A stretch of 64,000 nt of DNA from Billgrantia endophytica (GCF_002879615.1 NZ_PNRF01000023.1:46944-110943); one strand, 5' to 3'; numbered from the stretch's first letter, positions 27,242-38,629 are shown. The notes: generated from the letters alone by a model not told the origin. A program made the numbers and translations.

Positions 27242-28683
27242 CAATAGACCTTCCGGAACAATAAGAGATAACGCACGGCCACCAGGACACCGCTGAAGGC
27301 AAACGCCGGCAGCCATGGCAGCCAGACAGGCTCCAGCAGTACCGCGACGGCCAGCGGCAGAAGCGACAACAGGCTCCAGGCCAGGGAAACGACGGTCGGC
27401 GTGACGAGCGCCGCCACGGGATTACGAGTCAAGGTCATGATCCAGACCAGAAAGCCGACCCAGCAGGCCGCGCTGGTCACCGAGAAGAGCGCCACGGTAA
27501 GCAGCAGGTCGTCGAGCGCGGCGCCGATGGCAATGGCGCCGATACGGGCGATCAGCAGCAATGCCTGAAAGGCCATGCCCTGAACCTGGCGCTCCATGAC
27601 CGAGAACAGGTGACTCAATGGCGAGGTGATGAACACCATGTAGAGCCAGGGGGCCATCCAGCGGGCGAACTCACCTGCCGGCCGCCAGGTCTCGCCAAAG
27701 GCCAGGGCAAAGAGTTCCGGTCCGGCCAGGATCAGCACGACGGCCGGGGGCATGGCGATCTGGGCCAGGATGCCGTGGACCCGGGCCACCAGCGGCCCCA
27801 GACGTCCTTCACGATGGGCTTTCGCCGCGCTCGAGAAGAAGACCTTTCCTACCGCCTCGCCGATGAGGGCCATGGGCATCGCCAGCACACGGTGGGCCAG
27901 CGCATAGAGCCCCGCCGCCGCCGGACTGAACAGCGCGGCGAAAAGCAGCGGCGGCAGCTGCTTGCCCACGGTGTTGAACAGGCCGGACCAGGTGGAGAAC
28001 AGCGGGAAATCACGGTAACGCCGCGCCGCCGCCAAAATCCCGGCCGGCCTTACCCGATGCCCCACGACGGCACGCATGGCGGAGCGCGCCAGTGCGATGG
28101 TGCCCATGCCCTGACCCACGGCCTGGCCAAGGATGAGCCCGCCGCCGCCTAGGGGACTGGCGATGAACTGAATCGCCAGCAGTGAAACCGACTGCTTGAT
28201 ACGGGTTGCGGCGATCGCGGGAAAGGCGCGGGTGCGCACGGCCCAATGGCTGACCGCCTGATAGCCACCCGCCATCGCCACGCCCACCGGCAGCAGCCAG
28301 AGCCAGGGAGCCAGTGCCGGCACGCCCAGCAGGCTCGCCAACTGTTCCCTTCCCAGGCCCACCATCAATCCGGAGGCCAGTGTGGTCACGACGACGACGA
28401 CCAGGCTCAGCACCACCACTTCCGCTGCCTCGCGGTCGGACTCGGGCAGCGGAATGGCCAGCTGGTAGCGCCCGCTCGCCACAACGGTGAATAACGCCAA
28501 CAGGGCGCCATACACGGCCAGCAGGCCGAAGTCCAACGGCGTATAGAGGCGTGTGAGCAACGGCGCCGCCAGCACCGTCAGTAGCTGGGCACCCGCGGTG
28601 CCGCCCACCAGTACGCTCACCCCACGGGCGAAGGCGTGGGTGGGCAGCAGGCGCCGAGCCGGAGCCACCAGCCGATTCAACAC
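27241..28683 (-). CDS. wzx: Wzx-type oligosaccharide flippase
   Basis: 480 residues of the MOP superfamily with about twelve to fourteen hydrophobic helices. It opens FARGVSVLVGGTAGAQLLTVLAAPLLTRLYTPLDFGLLAVYGALL, the typical start of flippases and lipopolysaccharide biosynthesis proteins. It should turn undecaprenyl-linked repeat units to the periplasmic face. The start is GTG at 28683 with AAGGAG 7 bases upstream. It ends inside the start of the AsnB-like gene. Confidence 0.82.
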   Translation of the reverse strand: MLNRLVAPARRLLPTHAFARGVSVLVGGTAGAQLLTVLAAPLLTRLYTPLDFGLLAVYGALLALFTVVASGRYQLAIPLPESDREAAEVVVLSLVVVVVTTLASGLMVGLGREQLASLLGVPALAPWLWLLPVGVAMAGGYQAVSHWAVRTRAFPAIAATRIKQSVSLLAIQFIASPLGGGGLILGQAVGQGMGTIALARSAMRAVVGHRVRPAGILAAARRYRDFPLFSTWSGLFNTVGKQLPPLLFAALFSPAAAGLYALAHRVLAMPMALIGEAVGKVFFSSAAKAHREGRLGPLVARVHGILAQIAMPPAVVLILAGPELFALAFGETWRPAGEFARWMAPWLYMVFITSPLSHLFSVMERQVQGMAFQALLLIARIGAIAIGAALDDLLLTVALFSVTSAACWVGFLVWIMTLTRNPVAALVTPTVVSLAWSLLSLLPLAVAVLLEPVWLPWLPAFAFSGVLVAVRYLLLFRKVY

Positions 28684-28711
28684 TCGGCGTCTCCTTGGGG
28701 TTCCACGGCAA

Positions 28712-30445
28712 TCAAACCAATGCTTCCTGCAGCGTGGTCACGATCCTGTCCTGGTCTTCCTCACTCAGGTAAGGATGCATCGGCAGGCTGATGACCCGGC
28801 GCGAGGCGGCATTGCCAATCGGCAGGTCGACACAGGGGTCCGCCACCGCCGGCTGCTTGTTCAATGGGATCGGGTAGTGGACGGCGGAAGGAATGCCCGC
28901 CTCGGCAAGCCGGGCGCTCACGACTTCACGGTCCTCGACTTCCACGGTGTACTGGGCATGGGCACTGGTGTTCCAGGGCTCCACATGGGGCGTCTCGAAG
29001 CCCCTGGCACGCAACAGACGGCCATAGCGTTCCGCCACCTGTTCCCGCAGCAGCAGCTCTTCATCGAGGATGTCGAGCTTGGGCAGCAGGATCGCGGCCT
29101 GCAGCGTGTCCAGGCGGCTGTTGGTGCCGACCCGCACATGGTGGTAGCGCCGCCCCTGGCCATGGCGGGCGATCTGTCGCAGCACCACGGCCATTTCATC
29201 GTCGTCGGTGAACAGCGCGCCGCCGTCTCCGTAGCAACCCAGCGGCTTGCTGGGGAAGAAGGAGGTCGTGGCGATGGTGGAAAGGCTGCCGGAACGTCGC
29301 CCACGGTAGGTGGCACCGAAACTCTGGGCCCCATCCTCGATCACCGCGATGCCGTGACGGGCGGCAATCTCGTTGATGGCATCCATATCCGCGCACTGGC
29401 CATAGAGCGAAACCGGAACGATGGCCCGGGTACGGGGGGTAATGGCCGCCTCGAGCTTCCCGGGATCCAGCAGGTAGGTGCGGGGGTCGATATCCACGTA
29501 GACGGGGCGGGCACCAAGCAGTGCCACGGTCTCCGCAGTCGCGATATAGGTGAAACCGGGCGTGATCACTTCGTCGCCCGGGGCGATGCCAAGCGCCATC
29601 TGGGCAATCTGCAACGCGTCGGTACCGTTGGCACAGCTGATGCAATGGCGGACCCCCGCATAGTCGGCCAGGCGGGTCTCGAGCTCCTCGACCTCCGGCC
29701 CGAGGATGTACTTTCCATGCTCCAGCACATTGCGAATGCCGGCATTGATCCGGTCACGAATCCTCAGCTGCTGCGCCTTGAGGTCGATGAATTCCATTGT
29801 CTTCACCTCGCCTGCTGGTCGTACCGCCGCCGTTTCGGCCGGGAGCCAGTCCAGCGCCCCTCCCGACAGCCGATAGCGATCGCCCGTGTGCGGGCACACT
29901 GCCTCACCCTCTCCTTCCAATGGCAGGTCAAGGCGTTCTCCATGGCGACTCATCCAGCCCCGCTGGCGAGCCGGCACGCCCATTACCAGCGCGAAATCGG
30001 GAACGTCCCGGCTCACCACCGCACCGGCGCCAACGAAGGAAAAACGACCGATGGTGACACCGCAGACGATGGTGCAGTTGGCTCCCAGCGTGGCCCCTTC
30101 GCGTACCAGGGTGTCGCGATACTCACTCTTGCGATCGACCAGGGAGCGCGGGTTGTGCACGTTGGTGAACACCATGCTCGGACCGCAGAAGACACCGTCT
30201 TCCAGGACGACGTTGTCGTAGACCGAGACGTTGTTCTGCACCTTGCAGCGATCCCCGATGATGACCTCGTTGCCGATGAAGACATTCTGGCCGAGCGATA
30301 CCCCGCGACCGATGCGGGCACCGCCGCAGACATGGACGAAATGCCACACACTCGAATCCGCACCGATCCGGGCGCCGGGATCGACGATGGCGCTGGGATG
30401 CACCTGGACACTGGGATGGATCGCATCATGAAACTGGATCGTCAT
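28712..30445 (-). CDS. WbpD-WbpE fusion: sugar N-acetyltransferase + 3-aminotransferase
   Basis: One unbroken 577-residue reading frame. Residues about 1-190 are a left-handed beta-helix acetyltransferase ([49 protein letters not shown]) ending with a small [10 protein letters not shown] tail, as in WbpD/WlbB. After a short linker, residues 217-577 are a complete WbpE/WlbC aminotransferase ([34 protein letters not shown] lysine in [15 protein letters not shown]). Together they should turn the 3-keto uronate into UDP-2,3-diacetamido-2,3-dideoxyglucuronate. The ATG at 30445 has GAGG 7 bases upstream. Normally these are two genes. A second good start lies at the domain junction. Confidence 0.85.
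   Translation of the reverse strand: MTIQFHDAIHPSVQVHPSAIVDPGARIGADSSVWHFVHVCGGARIGRGVSLGQNVFIGNEVIIGDRCKVQNNVSVYDNVVLEDGVFCGPSMVFTNVHNPRSLVDRKSEYRDTLVREGATLGANCTIVCGVTIGRFSFVGAGAVVSRDVPDFALVMGVPARQRGWMSRHGERLDLPLEGEGEAVCPHTGDRYRLSGGALDWLPAETAAVRPAGEVKTMEFIDLKAQQLRIRDRINAGIRNVLEHGKYILGPEVEELETRLADYAGVRHCISCANGTDALQIAQMALGIAPGDEVITPGFTYIATAETVALLGARPVYVDIDPRTYLLDPGKLEAAITPRTRAIVPVSLYGQCADMDAINEIAARHGIAVIEDGAQSFGATYRGRRSGSLSTIATTSFFPSKPLGCYGDGGALFTDDDEMAVVLRQIARHGQGRRYHHVRVGTNSRLDTLQAAILLPKLDILDEELLLREQVAERYGRLLRARGFETPHVEPWNTSAHAQYTVEVEDREVVSARLAEAGIPSAVHYPIPLNKQPAVADPCVDLPIGNAASRRVISLPMHPYLSEEDQDRIVTTLQEALV
29797..29813 (-). promoter_or_regulatory. Internal ribosome-binding site at the WbpD/WbpE junction
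   Basis: Immediately before the in-frame ATG at 29797 (first codon of the WbpE-like domain, reading [10 protein letters not shown] as stand-alone WbpE proteins do) is GAGGTGAAGACA, a strong Shine-Dalgarno at normal spacing. It could produce a separate 361-residue aminotransferase besides the fusion. Confidence 0.5.
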
Positions 30446-30453
30446 GGCAGACC

Positions 30454-32780
<2,327 letters not shown>

Positions 32781-32904
32781 GACGTTCTTCCATGGTTTCC
32801 GATGTAGCGAGGTCGGAGTGATGCCTCACCGCCCCTGAGCGGGCACGGCAAGCAGGCGTCACGCCATTGGTCGGCCCGCACGGCCAGGCCGGGTACCGGG
32901 CGCA

Positions 32905-35103
32905 TCAGGCACCCTTGGTCTTGTACGCATAGTGGTAATAGCCATAGCCGTAGCTGGTAGCGGCCTTGCGCTCGATGGCGTTCAGGATGCCGCCCTTGAC
33001 CTCGACGCCACTGCCCTCGAGGCGACGCATTGCCACGTCTATCTCGCGGGGGGGGTTGAGGCCGAACCGGGCCACCAGCAAGGTGGTGCCACACTGCTGC
33101 CCGATGATGCTGGCGTCGGTCACGGCAAGCGCCGGTGGAGTATCGACAATGACCATGTCGAAGGTCGCGCTCAGGCTCTCGAGCAGTTGCGTGAAGCGGT
33201 CGCTCATCAGCAGTTCGGCCGGATTGGGCGGCGCCTTGCCGCGAGCCACGTAACTCAAGCCGTTGACGGGCGACTGGCGGACGACATCGTCCAGTTCACA
33301 CTTGCCAGCCAGCACCTCCGACAGCCCACCCTGGCTCTCGGCATCGAAGGCGCTGTGCACGTGCCCCTTGCGCATATCGGCATCCAGCACCACGACACGC
33401 TGCCCCCCCTGGGCGATAACGGCACCCAGGTTGATGCTGATGAAACTCTTGCCGATGTTGGGGCTGGGGCCGGTAATCATCAGCCTGTTGCTGGGTGCTT
33501 CAAGCATGGCGAAGTGCAGGCTGGTGCGCAGGCCACGCAGCGCCTCGACCGCCGTGTCGTCGGGAGCGCGCTGCGCCAGCACGCCACAGGCCACGTCACG
33601 GCCGCGCCGCTGATGGCGCCGCTTGAACCGCCGTACCAGTTTCTGCTGGTCCTCGGAAAGCGGTATGGTCGCGTAGACAGGCAGGCCGAGATCCTCGATC
33701 TGTTCGGCGCTCTCGATACCACGGCGGAAGATGCCGCGCACCAAAACGAAGGCCACCGACAGGAAGCCGCCGATCAGGGTGAGGAGCACCACGGTGACGG
33801 GCTTGCGCGGCTCGATGGGCCCCGGCTGTGCCATGGCATCGTCGAGAATGCGCACGTTGCCGACAGTGCTGGCCTTGGTGATGCTCATTTCCTGGATCTT
33901 GTTCAGCAGCTGCACGTAAACCTGCTGGGTCACTTCCACATCACGCGACATGCGCAGGATCTGTTGCTGGGTCTCGGGCAGAGCCTGGATTCGCTCGTTG
34001 AGCCTTTCGCGATCACGCTCCATGTTCTGGCGTTTCTCCATCATCGCCGCGTAGGTGGGATGCGATGCGTTATAGCGCCGGCTGAGCTCCGACTGCTCCA
34101 TCTCCAGCTCACTGAGCTTCGCCTCGAGGTCCACTACCCGGTCCAGCACCGAACGGGTCTCGAGAGACAGATCCACGCTGTCGTGATCCATCCGATAGGC
34201 ATTGAGCGCATCCTCGGCAATCGCCAGTTCACTGCGAACTTCCGGAACCTGCGCTTCGAGAAACTCGAGGCTCTGCTCCGCTTCCGCGCTCTGCCGATCC
34301 ACGTTCTGGGTCAGGTAGATTTGACCGATCACGCTCAGGGTTCGCTGGGCGCGCCGGGGGTCCTCATCGGTCAAGGTCATGTTGAAGACACCGCTATCGC
34401 GCCCGCGCTGACTGACGCTGAACCTGGCGCGAAGGTGATTGATGGCGGCCAGGCGTGTCCGGTGAACCACGGTGAACTCCGCGCCCTCCCCCGCGTCGAG
34501 CTCTGCGACACGCAGCTCGACCTGGCCATTGGCGAAACTCTCGTTGCTGCCGACACGTCCTTCGCCCAGCAGTGAATCGCCGTGATACAAGCGGTAGTGC
34601 CCCGGCCCGCCCGCTACCAGGCGCATCGCCCGCCCCAGCCACTCGTGATCGACATGAAGGTCGCCGACATTGAGGTATTCCCCGGCCCAGACGCTGCGCT
34701 TGGCAAAGTCGGGGCGCTCCATGCCGCGGCGTACCAGATACCCTCCCACCAGGGACAGCCGTGTCGGTACCACCACGATGTCGAGCCGCTCCTTGTCGAC
34801 GGCCTGCCCGAGCACCATTCGCGAACGAAGGATCTCCAGCTCCGCGTCGGCCTTGGGCTCTTCACCCAGGATGGAGCGCACTTCCGCCAGCGGGTTGCTC
34901 AGGCTGGCCTTGCCCTCCACCTGGACCAGCGCGTCCGCCCGATAGATGGGTGTCGCGAGCTGTACATGCACGATTGCCGTGACAGCGAACAGGCCGGTGA
35001 CAAGCAGAATCAACCACTTGTTATCGAGCAGAACGCCAAAGAGGCGACCCAGGTCGATGTCGTCGTGTCCTGGGCGCAAGCCCGTTTTCGCTTCTTTCAC
35101 CAT
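32905..35103 (-). CDS. wzc: Polysaccharide co-polymerase / bacterial tyrosine kinase Wzc
   Basis: 732 residues. Two membrane segments (about 30-50, and after PRKPVTVVLLTLIGGFLSVAFVL) bracket a periplasmic coiled-coil Wzz region. The cytoplasmic BY-kinase domain has Walker A GPSPNIGKSFISINLG, Walker A' VVVLDADMRKG and Walker B FDMVIVDTPPAL. The C-terminal tail carries six tyrosines (SYGYGYYHYAYK), the autophosphorylation cluster. It controls chain length and export with Wza; phosphate is removed by Wzb, encoded 14 bp upstream. AGGA lies 8 bases before the ATG. Confidence 0.92.
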   Translation of the reverse strand: MVKEAKTGLRPGHDDIDLGRLFGVLLDNKWLILLVTGLFAVTAIVHVQLATPIYRADALVQVEGKASLSNPLAEVRSILGEEPKADAELEILRSRMVLGQAVDKERLDIVVVPTRLSLVGGYLVRRGMERPDFAKRSVWAGEYLNVGDLHVDHEWLGRAMRLVAGGPGHYRLYHGDSLLGEGRVGSNESFANGQVELRVAELDAGEGAEFTVVHRTRLAAINHLRARFSVSQRGRDSGVFNMTLTDEDPRRAQRTLSVIGQIYLTQNVDRQSAEAEQSLEFLEAQVPEVRSELAIAEDALNAYRMDHDSVDLSLETRSVLDRVVDLEAKLSELEMEQSELSRRYNASHPTYAAMMEKRQNMERDRERLNERIQALPETQQQILRMSRDVEVTQQVYVQLLNKIQEMSITKASTVGNVRILDDAMAQPGPIEPRKPVTVVLLTLIGGFLSVAFVLVRGIFRRGIESAEQIEDLGLPVYATIPLSEDQQKLVRRFKRRHQRRGRDVACGVLAQRAPDDTAVEALRGLRTSLHFAMLEAPSNRLMITGPSPNIGKSFISINLGAVIAQGGQRVVVLDADMRKGHVHSAFDAESQGGLSEVLAGKCELDDVVRQSPVNGLSYVARGKAPPNPAELLMSDRFTQLLESLSATFDMVIVDTPPALAVTDASIIGQQCGTTLLVARFGLNPPREIDVAMRRLEGSGVEVKGGILNAIERKAATSYGYGYYHYAYKTKGA

Positions 35104-35117
35104 GAATACGTCCTGAA

Positions 35118-35612
35118 CTATTGGTCGGTGGCGTCATGTCGGGGCTGATGTCCACCGAGGCGGACGAGCCACCCCCGAGCGGCCTCGACAAGCCGTTCGT
35201 GAACATGAACAAAGACCTCTTCGCTCCTGCGATACGGATCGGGAATGTCCGCTCCCTCCGAGTCCCCACCCGACAGCCAGCGACCGAATCGCATGGTCTT
35301 GCCCGTGGCCGAGGGAAAGTGTTCGGCAATGGCCAGCTTCTGCCCCTCGCTCATGACCAGTACCAGGTCGGCGCCCCGGACCATTTCCGCGGTGATCTGA
35401 CGCGCCCGGTGTTCCGCGACCCGCAACCCGTCCGCTTCGGCCAGCCGCCTGGCGGTCGGCTCGACGCCATGATCGACCAGCGCGCCGAGCCCGGCCGAAC
35501 TGACCTGAAGGCCGGGAAGCCCCCGCCGAAGCAGCGCCTCGCCAACGGGGCTGCGGCAGATGTTGCCGGTGCACACCACGAGGACTCGCCGAAACATCAT
35601 GCCCGCGCTCAT
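35118..35612 (-). CDS. wzb: Low-molecular-weight protein-tyrosine phosphatase Wzb
   Basis: 164 residues. The P-loop VCTGNICRSPVGEALLRR near the N-terminus matches C-X5-R-S, and the general acid Asp is in DIPDPYRRSEEVF. It should dephosphorylate the Wzc tyrosine tail, allowing the phosphorylation cycle needed for polymer assembly. The start overlaps the wza stop (ATGA), so wza-wzb-wzc are coupled. The C-terminal extension after about residue 145 is longer than in E. coli Wzb. Confidence 0.9.
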   Translation of the reverse strand: MSAGMMFRRVLVVCTGNICRSPVGEALLRRGLPGLQVSSAGLGALVDHGVEPTARRLAEADGLRVAEHRARQITAEMVRGADLVLVMSEGQKLAIAEHFPSATGKTMRFGRWLSGGDSEGADIPDPYRRSEEVFVHVHERLVEAARGWLVRLGGHQPRHDATDQ

Positions 35613-36745
35613 TCGCCGATCCGCTCGAGCTCACGCCCGGTACGGGTGGTCTGGTAGACGCTGGAGATGGTCGGCAACAACTGGCGAATCACGCGATTCC
35701 AGCGACCCAGCGGGGTCGTGGTGACGTAAACCACATCGGTGGGCTGAAGCTGGAACTCCGTTCCCAACATCATGGCCGTGGCGTTGCGGGCATCCAGCTG
35801 GTAAACGGTGGCAAGCTTGTCGCTCTCCGCCGACGCTCGACGGATCACGAAGATGCCGGATGCATTGGCATTCCCTTCGTCGATACCGCCGGCTTCCGCC
35901 AATGCATCGGTCAGGGTCAGGCGACTGCCGCCCATCGCCAGGCTCCGGGGGTCCCGCACCTCGCCCATGACGTAGACCTTCTGGTCGGTGTTGTCCCGCA
36001 CGTGAAGCACATCGCCATCACGCAGCAGCCGGTTCTGCTCCAGCTGCCCATTGTTGAGCATGTCGTGCAGGGAGAGGCGAATCGACTCGCCTTCGCGGGT
36101 CAGGATGACGTCGTGCCAGTTCGCCTCGTCGGTCAGGCCACCGGACAGGCTGATCGCATCGAGCACGGTCAGCGGCACATTGCGGATTGCCATTGGACCA
36201 GGGTCGGCGACAGCCCCCGTCACGTTGGCCTTCTGTGAGTTGAACTGAGCGACATGGACTTCGACCTGAGGCATCGCCACATAGGGCTCGAGCCCGCTGG
36301 CAACGATGTCGCGCACTTCGGTAACCGTGCGTCCCAGCACATTGATGCGGCCGATGTAGGGATAGAAGATGGTGCCGTCGCTGTGCACCGTGTTGCCGGA
36401 CTCGGCGGCGCTGCGCTCTCCCCCGGCGGGAATCGTCAGCTCGGGATGCCCGTAGACGATGATGCTGAGCACATCGCCCTTGCCGATTCGATAGTCATAG
36501 CCGCTGATGTCGCCACGCAGCGACTCACTGATCTTGCCAATGTCCTCCGGCGCGATACTCTCACGCTGTTGGGTTCGTACCAGCCCGAAGGTGATCGGCT
36601 CGATATCGACCAGGTCATCGATGGGAGCGGTATCGGTCTGGTAATCGATATGCCCACCGGGTGAAAAGGCGCAGCCCTGTAGGGCAAGCAGGCCAATGGC
36701 AAGCAATAATCCGGTTAACCGGCCTCGCATCTGATAATGCGTCAT
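35609..36745 (-). CDS. wza: Outer-membrane polysaccharide export lipoprotein Wza
   Basis: 378 residues. A signal peptide ends in lipobox ALQGC (Cys25). The poly-export domain includes YDYRIGKGDVLSIIVYGHPELTIPAGG, followed by SLBB repeats (YPYIGRINVLGRTVTEVRDIVASGL; VTGAVADPGPMAIRNVPLTVLDAI; VYVMGEVRDPRSLAMGG). The C-terminus NRVIRQLLPTISSVYQTTRTGR is the amphipathic helix that lines the outer-membrane pore. It is the first gene of the polysaccharide operon, with a 303-base leader between the ops element and its start. Confidence 0.92.
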   Translation of the reverse strand: MTHYQMRGRLTGLLLAIGLLALQGCAFSPGGHIDYQTDTAPIDDLVDIEPITFGLVRTQQRESIAPEDIGKISESLRGDISGYDYRIGKGDVLSIIVYGHPELTIPAGGERSAAESGNTVHSDGTIFYPYIGRINVLGRTVTEVRDIVASGLEPYVAMPQVEVHVAQFNSQKANVTGAVADPGPMAIRNVPLTVLDAISLSGGLTDEANWHDVILTREGESIRLSLHDMLNNGQLEQNRLLRDGDVLHVRDNTDQKVYVMGEVRDPRSLAMGGSRLTLTDALAEAGGIDEGNANASGIFVIRRASAESDKLATVYQLDARNATAMMLGTEFQLQPTDVVYVTTTPLGRWNRVIRQLLPTISSVYQTTRTGRELERIGE

Positions 36746-36767
36746 TTACACGTCTCGCTCGTCTGGA

Positions 36768-36949
36768 TGTCGCCAACACCGGCTTCTCGACATCACGCTG
36801 ATAAGTCTGGTTTTCAAGATGTCGCCACCAAGGGACACAAGTGCAAACACTGACCCCAAACAAATAACCGGGTGTACATTTCTATCATTGACGCCATTTT
36901 TGACACTAATGTTGCCAACCTGCGACATTTAAAATTCCTGTTGTCGCCA
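36768..36949. repeat. Three copies of TGTCGCCA in the wza leader
   Basis: TGTCGCCA occurs at 36768-36775, 36820-36827 and 36942-36949; the first two share GATGTCGCCA. The third also forms an inverted pair with GCGACA at 36922-36927. All lie between the ops element and the wza start codon. They could be regulator sites or transcript elements. Confidence 0.35.
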
Positions 36950-37047
36950 TTTTTCCACGCCTCATCATTATTACTGTACAGCGTGATTAATATATGAACA
37001 CGAAGCCTTGAAATCGCCTTTATTAACGAGAATCAAGCCTTTTCTGG

Positions 37048-37059
37048 CACGCTACCGCC
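37048..37059 (-). promoter_or_regulatory. ops element (RfaH loading site) of the polysaccharide operon
   Basis: On the minus strand the sequence reads GGCGGTAGCGTG, an exact ops element. The bases before it (GCCGTGAAACCTTGT) resemble the 3' half of the JUMPstart sequence found before enteric capsule and O-antigen operons. RNA polymerase pauses there and recruits RfaH, which suppresses Rho termination over long operons. The element lies 303 bp before wza, in the direction of transcription. Confidence 0.8.
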
Positions 37060-37226
37060 ACAAGGTTTCACGGCCATCCCTGAAGCCAACCCCCTTTTGA
37101 AACAGCGATATACAGCACTCAGGCCGTAAGACAGAATGAAATATATGATGTGGATACGTTCGATGAGACGCAACTCTCCCGTCCTGGGAATCGGCGATAG
37201 AACGGAAGCAAGAATAATCTTTTTTT

Positions 37227-37361
37227 CTAACTTGTCACCCCCCAATCTCCAACTTTTTTCTCTTTTTTACCTAAAGCTACGTTAAGATAACATGATACAT
37301 ACTTTGTTTCTTTTCTGTTCTGAGCAAGTTGTGTAATAAGCTGATAGTCTTCTTCCGCCAT
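37227..37361 (-). CDS. Possible small AT-rich ORF (44 codons), doubtful
   Basis: Reads MAEEDYQLITQLAQNRKETK at the start and ends in a lysine-rich tail, with GAGAG 9 bases before the ATG at 37361. Its A+T-rich codons are unlike all neighbouring genes. It lies upstream of the ops element on the same strand. I do not recognise a family; it could be a leader ORF, a foreign remnant or chance. Confidence 0.15.
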   Translation of the reverse strand: MAEEDYQLITQLAQNRKETKYVSCYLNVALGKKEKKVGDWGVTS

Positions 37362-37532
37362 ACTTGAATCTCTCTCGATCATGATCGAATTCGTCGTGAG
37401 AGAATCCTCAATATAACTCTGCAATAACCTGCCTATCGGCAGGTCGGCCGAACAGGAAGGCCTGGTTATTTTCCGGCAAGACTGCCCGGCTTGATCCCGC
37501 CGGGCTCCCCGGCGCAACACAGGAGCAACACC

Positions 37533-37862
37533 ATGATTCAAGTCACTCGCAAAGGCCTTCGACGGTCTGCAGCTGTCGCTGGCATGGCCCTGATGGCGCT
37601 ATCGCCATTGGCATTGGCCCAGCAGGCAGGCAATACCCCGCCCTCTGGGGCGCCGGACGGCTCCGGCAACGCCCCTGCCCCCGATGCGATGACCAGCGGC
37701 GGCGTAACGCCTGGTGGCGGTGCCGCTGGCGATGCACCCGGCAATTCCGGAAATGCCATTGCCGGTGCCATCGACAGGGGTGCCGCCGGCATCGGTGTCG
37801 TGGTGGGTGCAACCGGCACCGGTACGGGTACAGGGACTGGCACCGGTACGGGCACACGCTGA
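37533..37862 (+). CDS. Small exported Gly/Thr-rich protein, GfcA/YjbE-like
   Basis: 109 residues: a Sec signal peptide (RRSAAVAGMALMALSPLALAQQ), then a low-complexity Gly/Ala/Pro segment and a C-terminal run of Gly-Thr pairs ending in Arg. E. coli YjbE and GfcA are likewise short exported proteins with Thr-rich tails at the head of yjbEFGH/gfcABCD. Order and the three following genes support the match more than sequence does. AGGAG lies 8 bases before the ATG at 37533. Its stop overlaps the next start (TGATG). Confidence 0.65.
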   Translation: MIQVTRKGLRRSAAVAGMALMALSPLALAQQAGNTPPSGAPDGSGNAPAPDAMTSGGVTPGGGAAGDAPGNSGNAIAGAIDRGAAGIGVVVGATGTGTGTGTGTGTGTR

Positions 37863-38608
37863 TGGACCGCGACACACGATGCGCCACGCAGCGTGTGCCG
37901 CCACGGGACCGCCGCAAGGCGGTCCCGTTTCGGTGCGGCATACTGCTGGCGGCACTCGGCCTGGCAGGCTGCACCCAGGGAGGCGGCCTTTCGCCGATGG
38001 GGGAAACCGTACTGGGATCCTTGCGTTCACCGGACCTCGCCGCCCAGGCAGCAGAACTACCGTATGCCTCGCTGGCGGTGAACAGCGAGGGCAACCAAGC
38101 GCTCATGGTGATGGCACACCGTACCGGCGAAAAAGGGCGCGATACCTTCTGGCAAGCCGGCGACTACGCCACGCTGCATCTTCGCGACGGCCTTCCCATG
38201 AGTTCCATGGGCTTCCACGAAACGCTCCTGGGACGCTGGCTCGAGAACGACGCCAAGAACGACACCTATCGGGTCCACGCTCACTGGCGTGATCGCAGCG
38301 GGCAGGAACACCTGGATGTCGCAATGGCGACACTGACCTGCGAGGCGGCTCGCCCCGTAGACCTGCCATTGACAACGGCACGATTGGAACGGTGCACCGA
38401 ACGACTGGAATGGCAAAGCGGCTTGCGCAGCAAGGGGGAGCTTTGGCGCGACCCCGCCAGTCTGCGTATCTGGGGGGGGAACATGACTCTCTGGCCACGC
38501 GGACATCGCCTGAAATGGCAGGTGGCGCGGCCATGGTGGAGTGATGCCGAAGACCAGGCACAAGGGGAAGCCATCTCCGTCGCACCGGTCATAACCGGCA
38601 CTGAATGA
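37862..38608 (+). CDS. GfcB/YjbF-family lipoprotein
   Basis: 248 residues. After an unusually long basic N-region a hydrophobic stretch ends in lipobox GLAGC (Cys37). The body has features of the YjbF family: LPYASLAVNSEGNQALMVMA early and a C-terminal WPRGHRLKWQVARPWW. GfcB/YjbF is required for group-4 capsule or exopolysaccharide secretion, probably in the outer-membrane complex. It overlaps the GfcA-like stop by one base. A shorter start at the GTG of residue 12 is possible. Confidence 0.75.
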   Translation: MDRDTRCATQRVPPRDRRKAVPFRCGILLAALGLAGCTQGGGLSPMGETVLGSLRSPDLAAQAAELPYASLAVNSEGNQALMVMAHRTGEKGRDTFWQAGDYATLHLRDGLPMSSMGFHETLLGRWLENDAKNDTYRVHAHWRDRSGQEHLDVAMATLTCEAARPVDLPLTTARLERCTERLEWQSGLRSKGELWRDPASLRIWGGNMTLWPRGHRLKWQVARPWWSDAEDQAQGEAISVAPVITGTE

Positions 38609-38629
38609 GAATGAGAGAGTGGAAAAACG

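Larger units (their letters stand above)
36746..37532. promoter_or_regulatory. AT-rich divergent control region between wza and gfcA operons
   Basis: 787 bp without a confident gene, clearly richer in A+T than its flanks. It contains an ops element (37048-37059), three TGTCGCCA repeats in the wza leader, long T/A runs around 37220-37270 and a small hairpin CCTGCC/GGCAGG at 37438-37453. It must drive both the 20-gene minus-strand operon and the plus-strand gfcABCD-like operon. I could not place sigma-70 promoters with confidence. Confidence 0.6.

Noticed and set aside
37033..37245. 70-codon minus-strand frame across the ops element
   Set aside because: No family resemblance, no good ribosome site, and the region is explained as regulatory.
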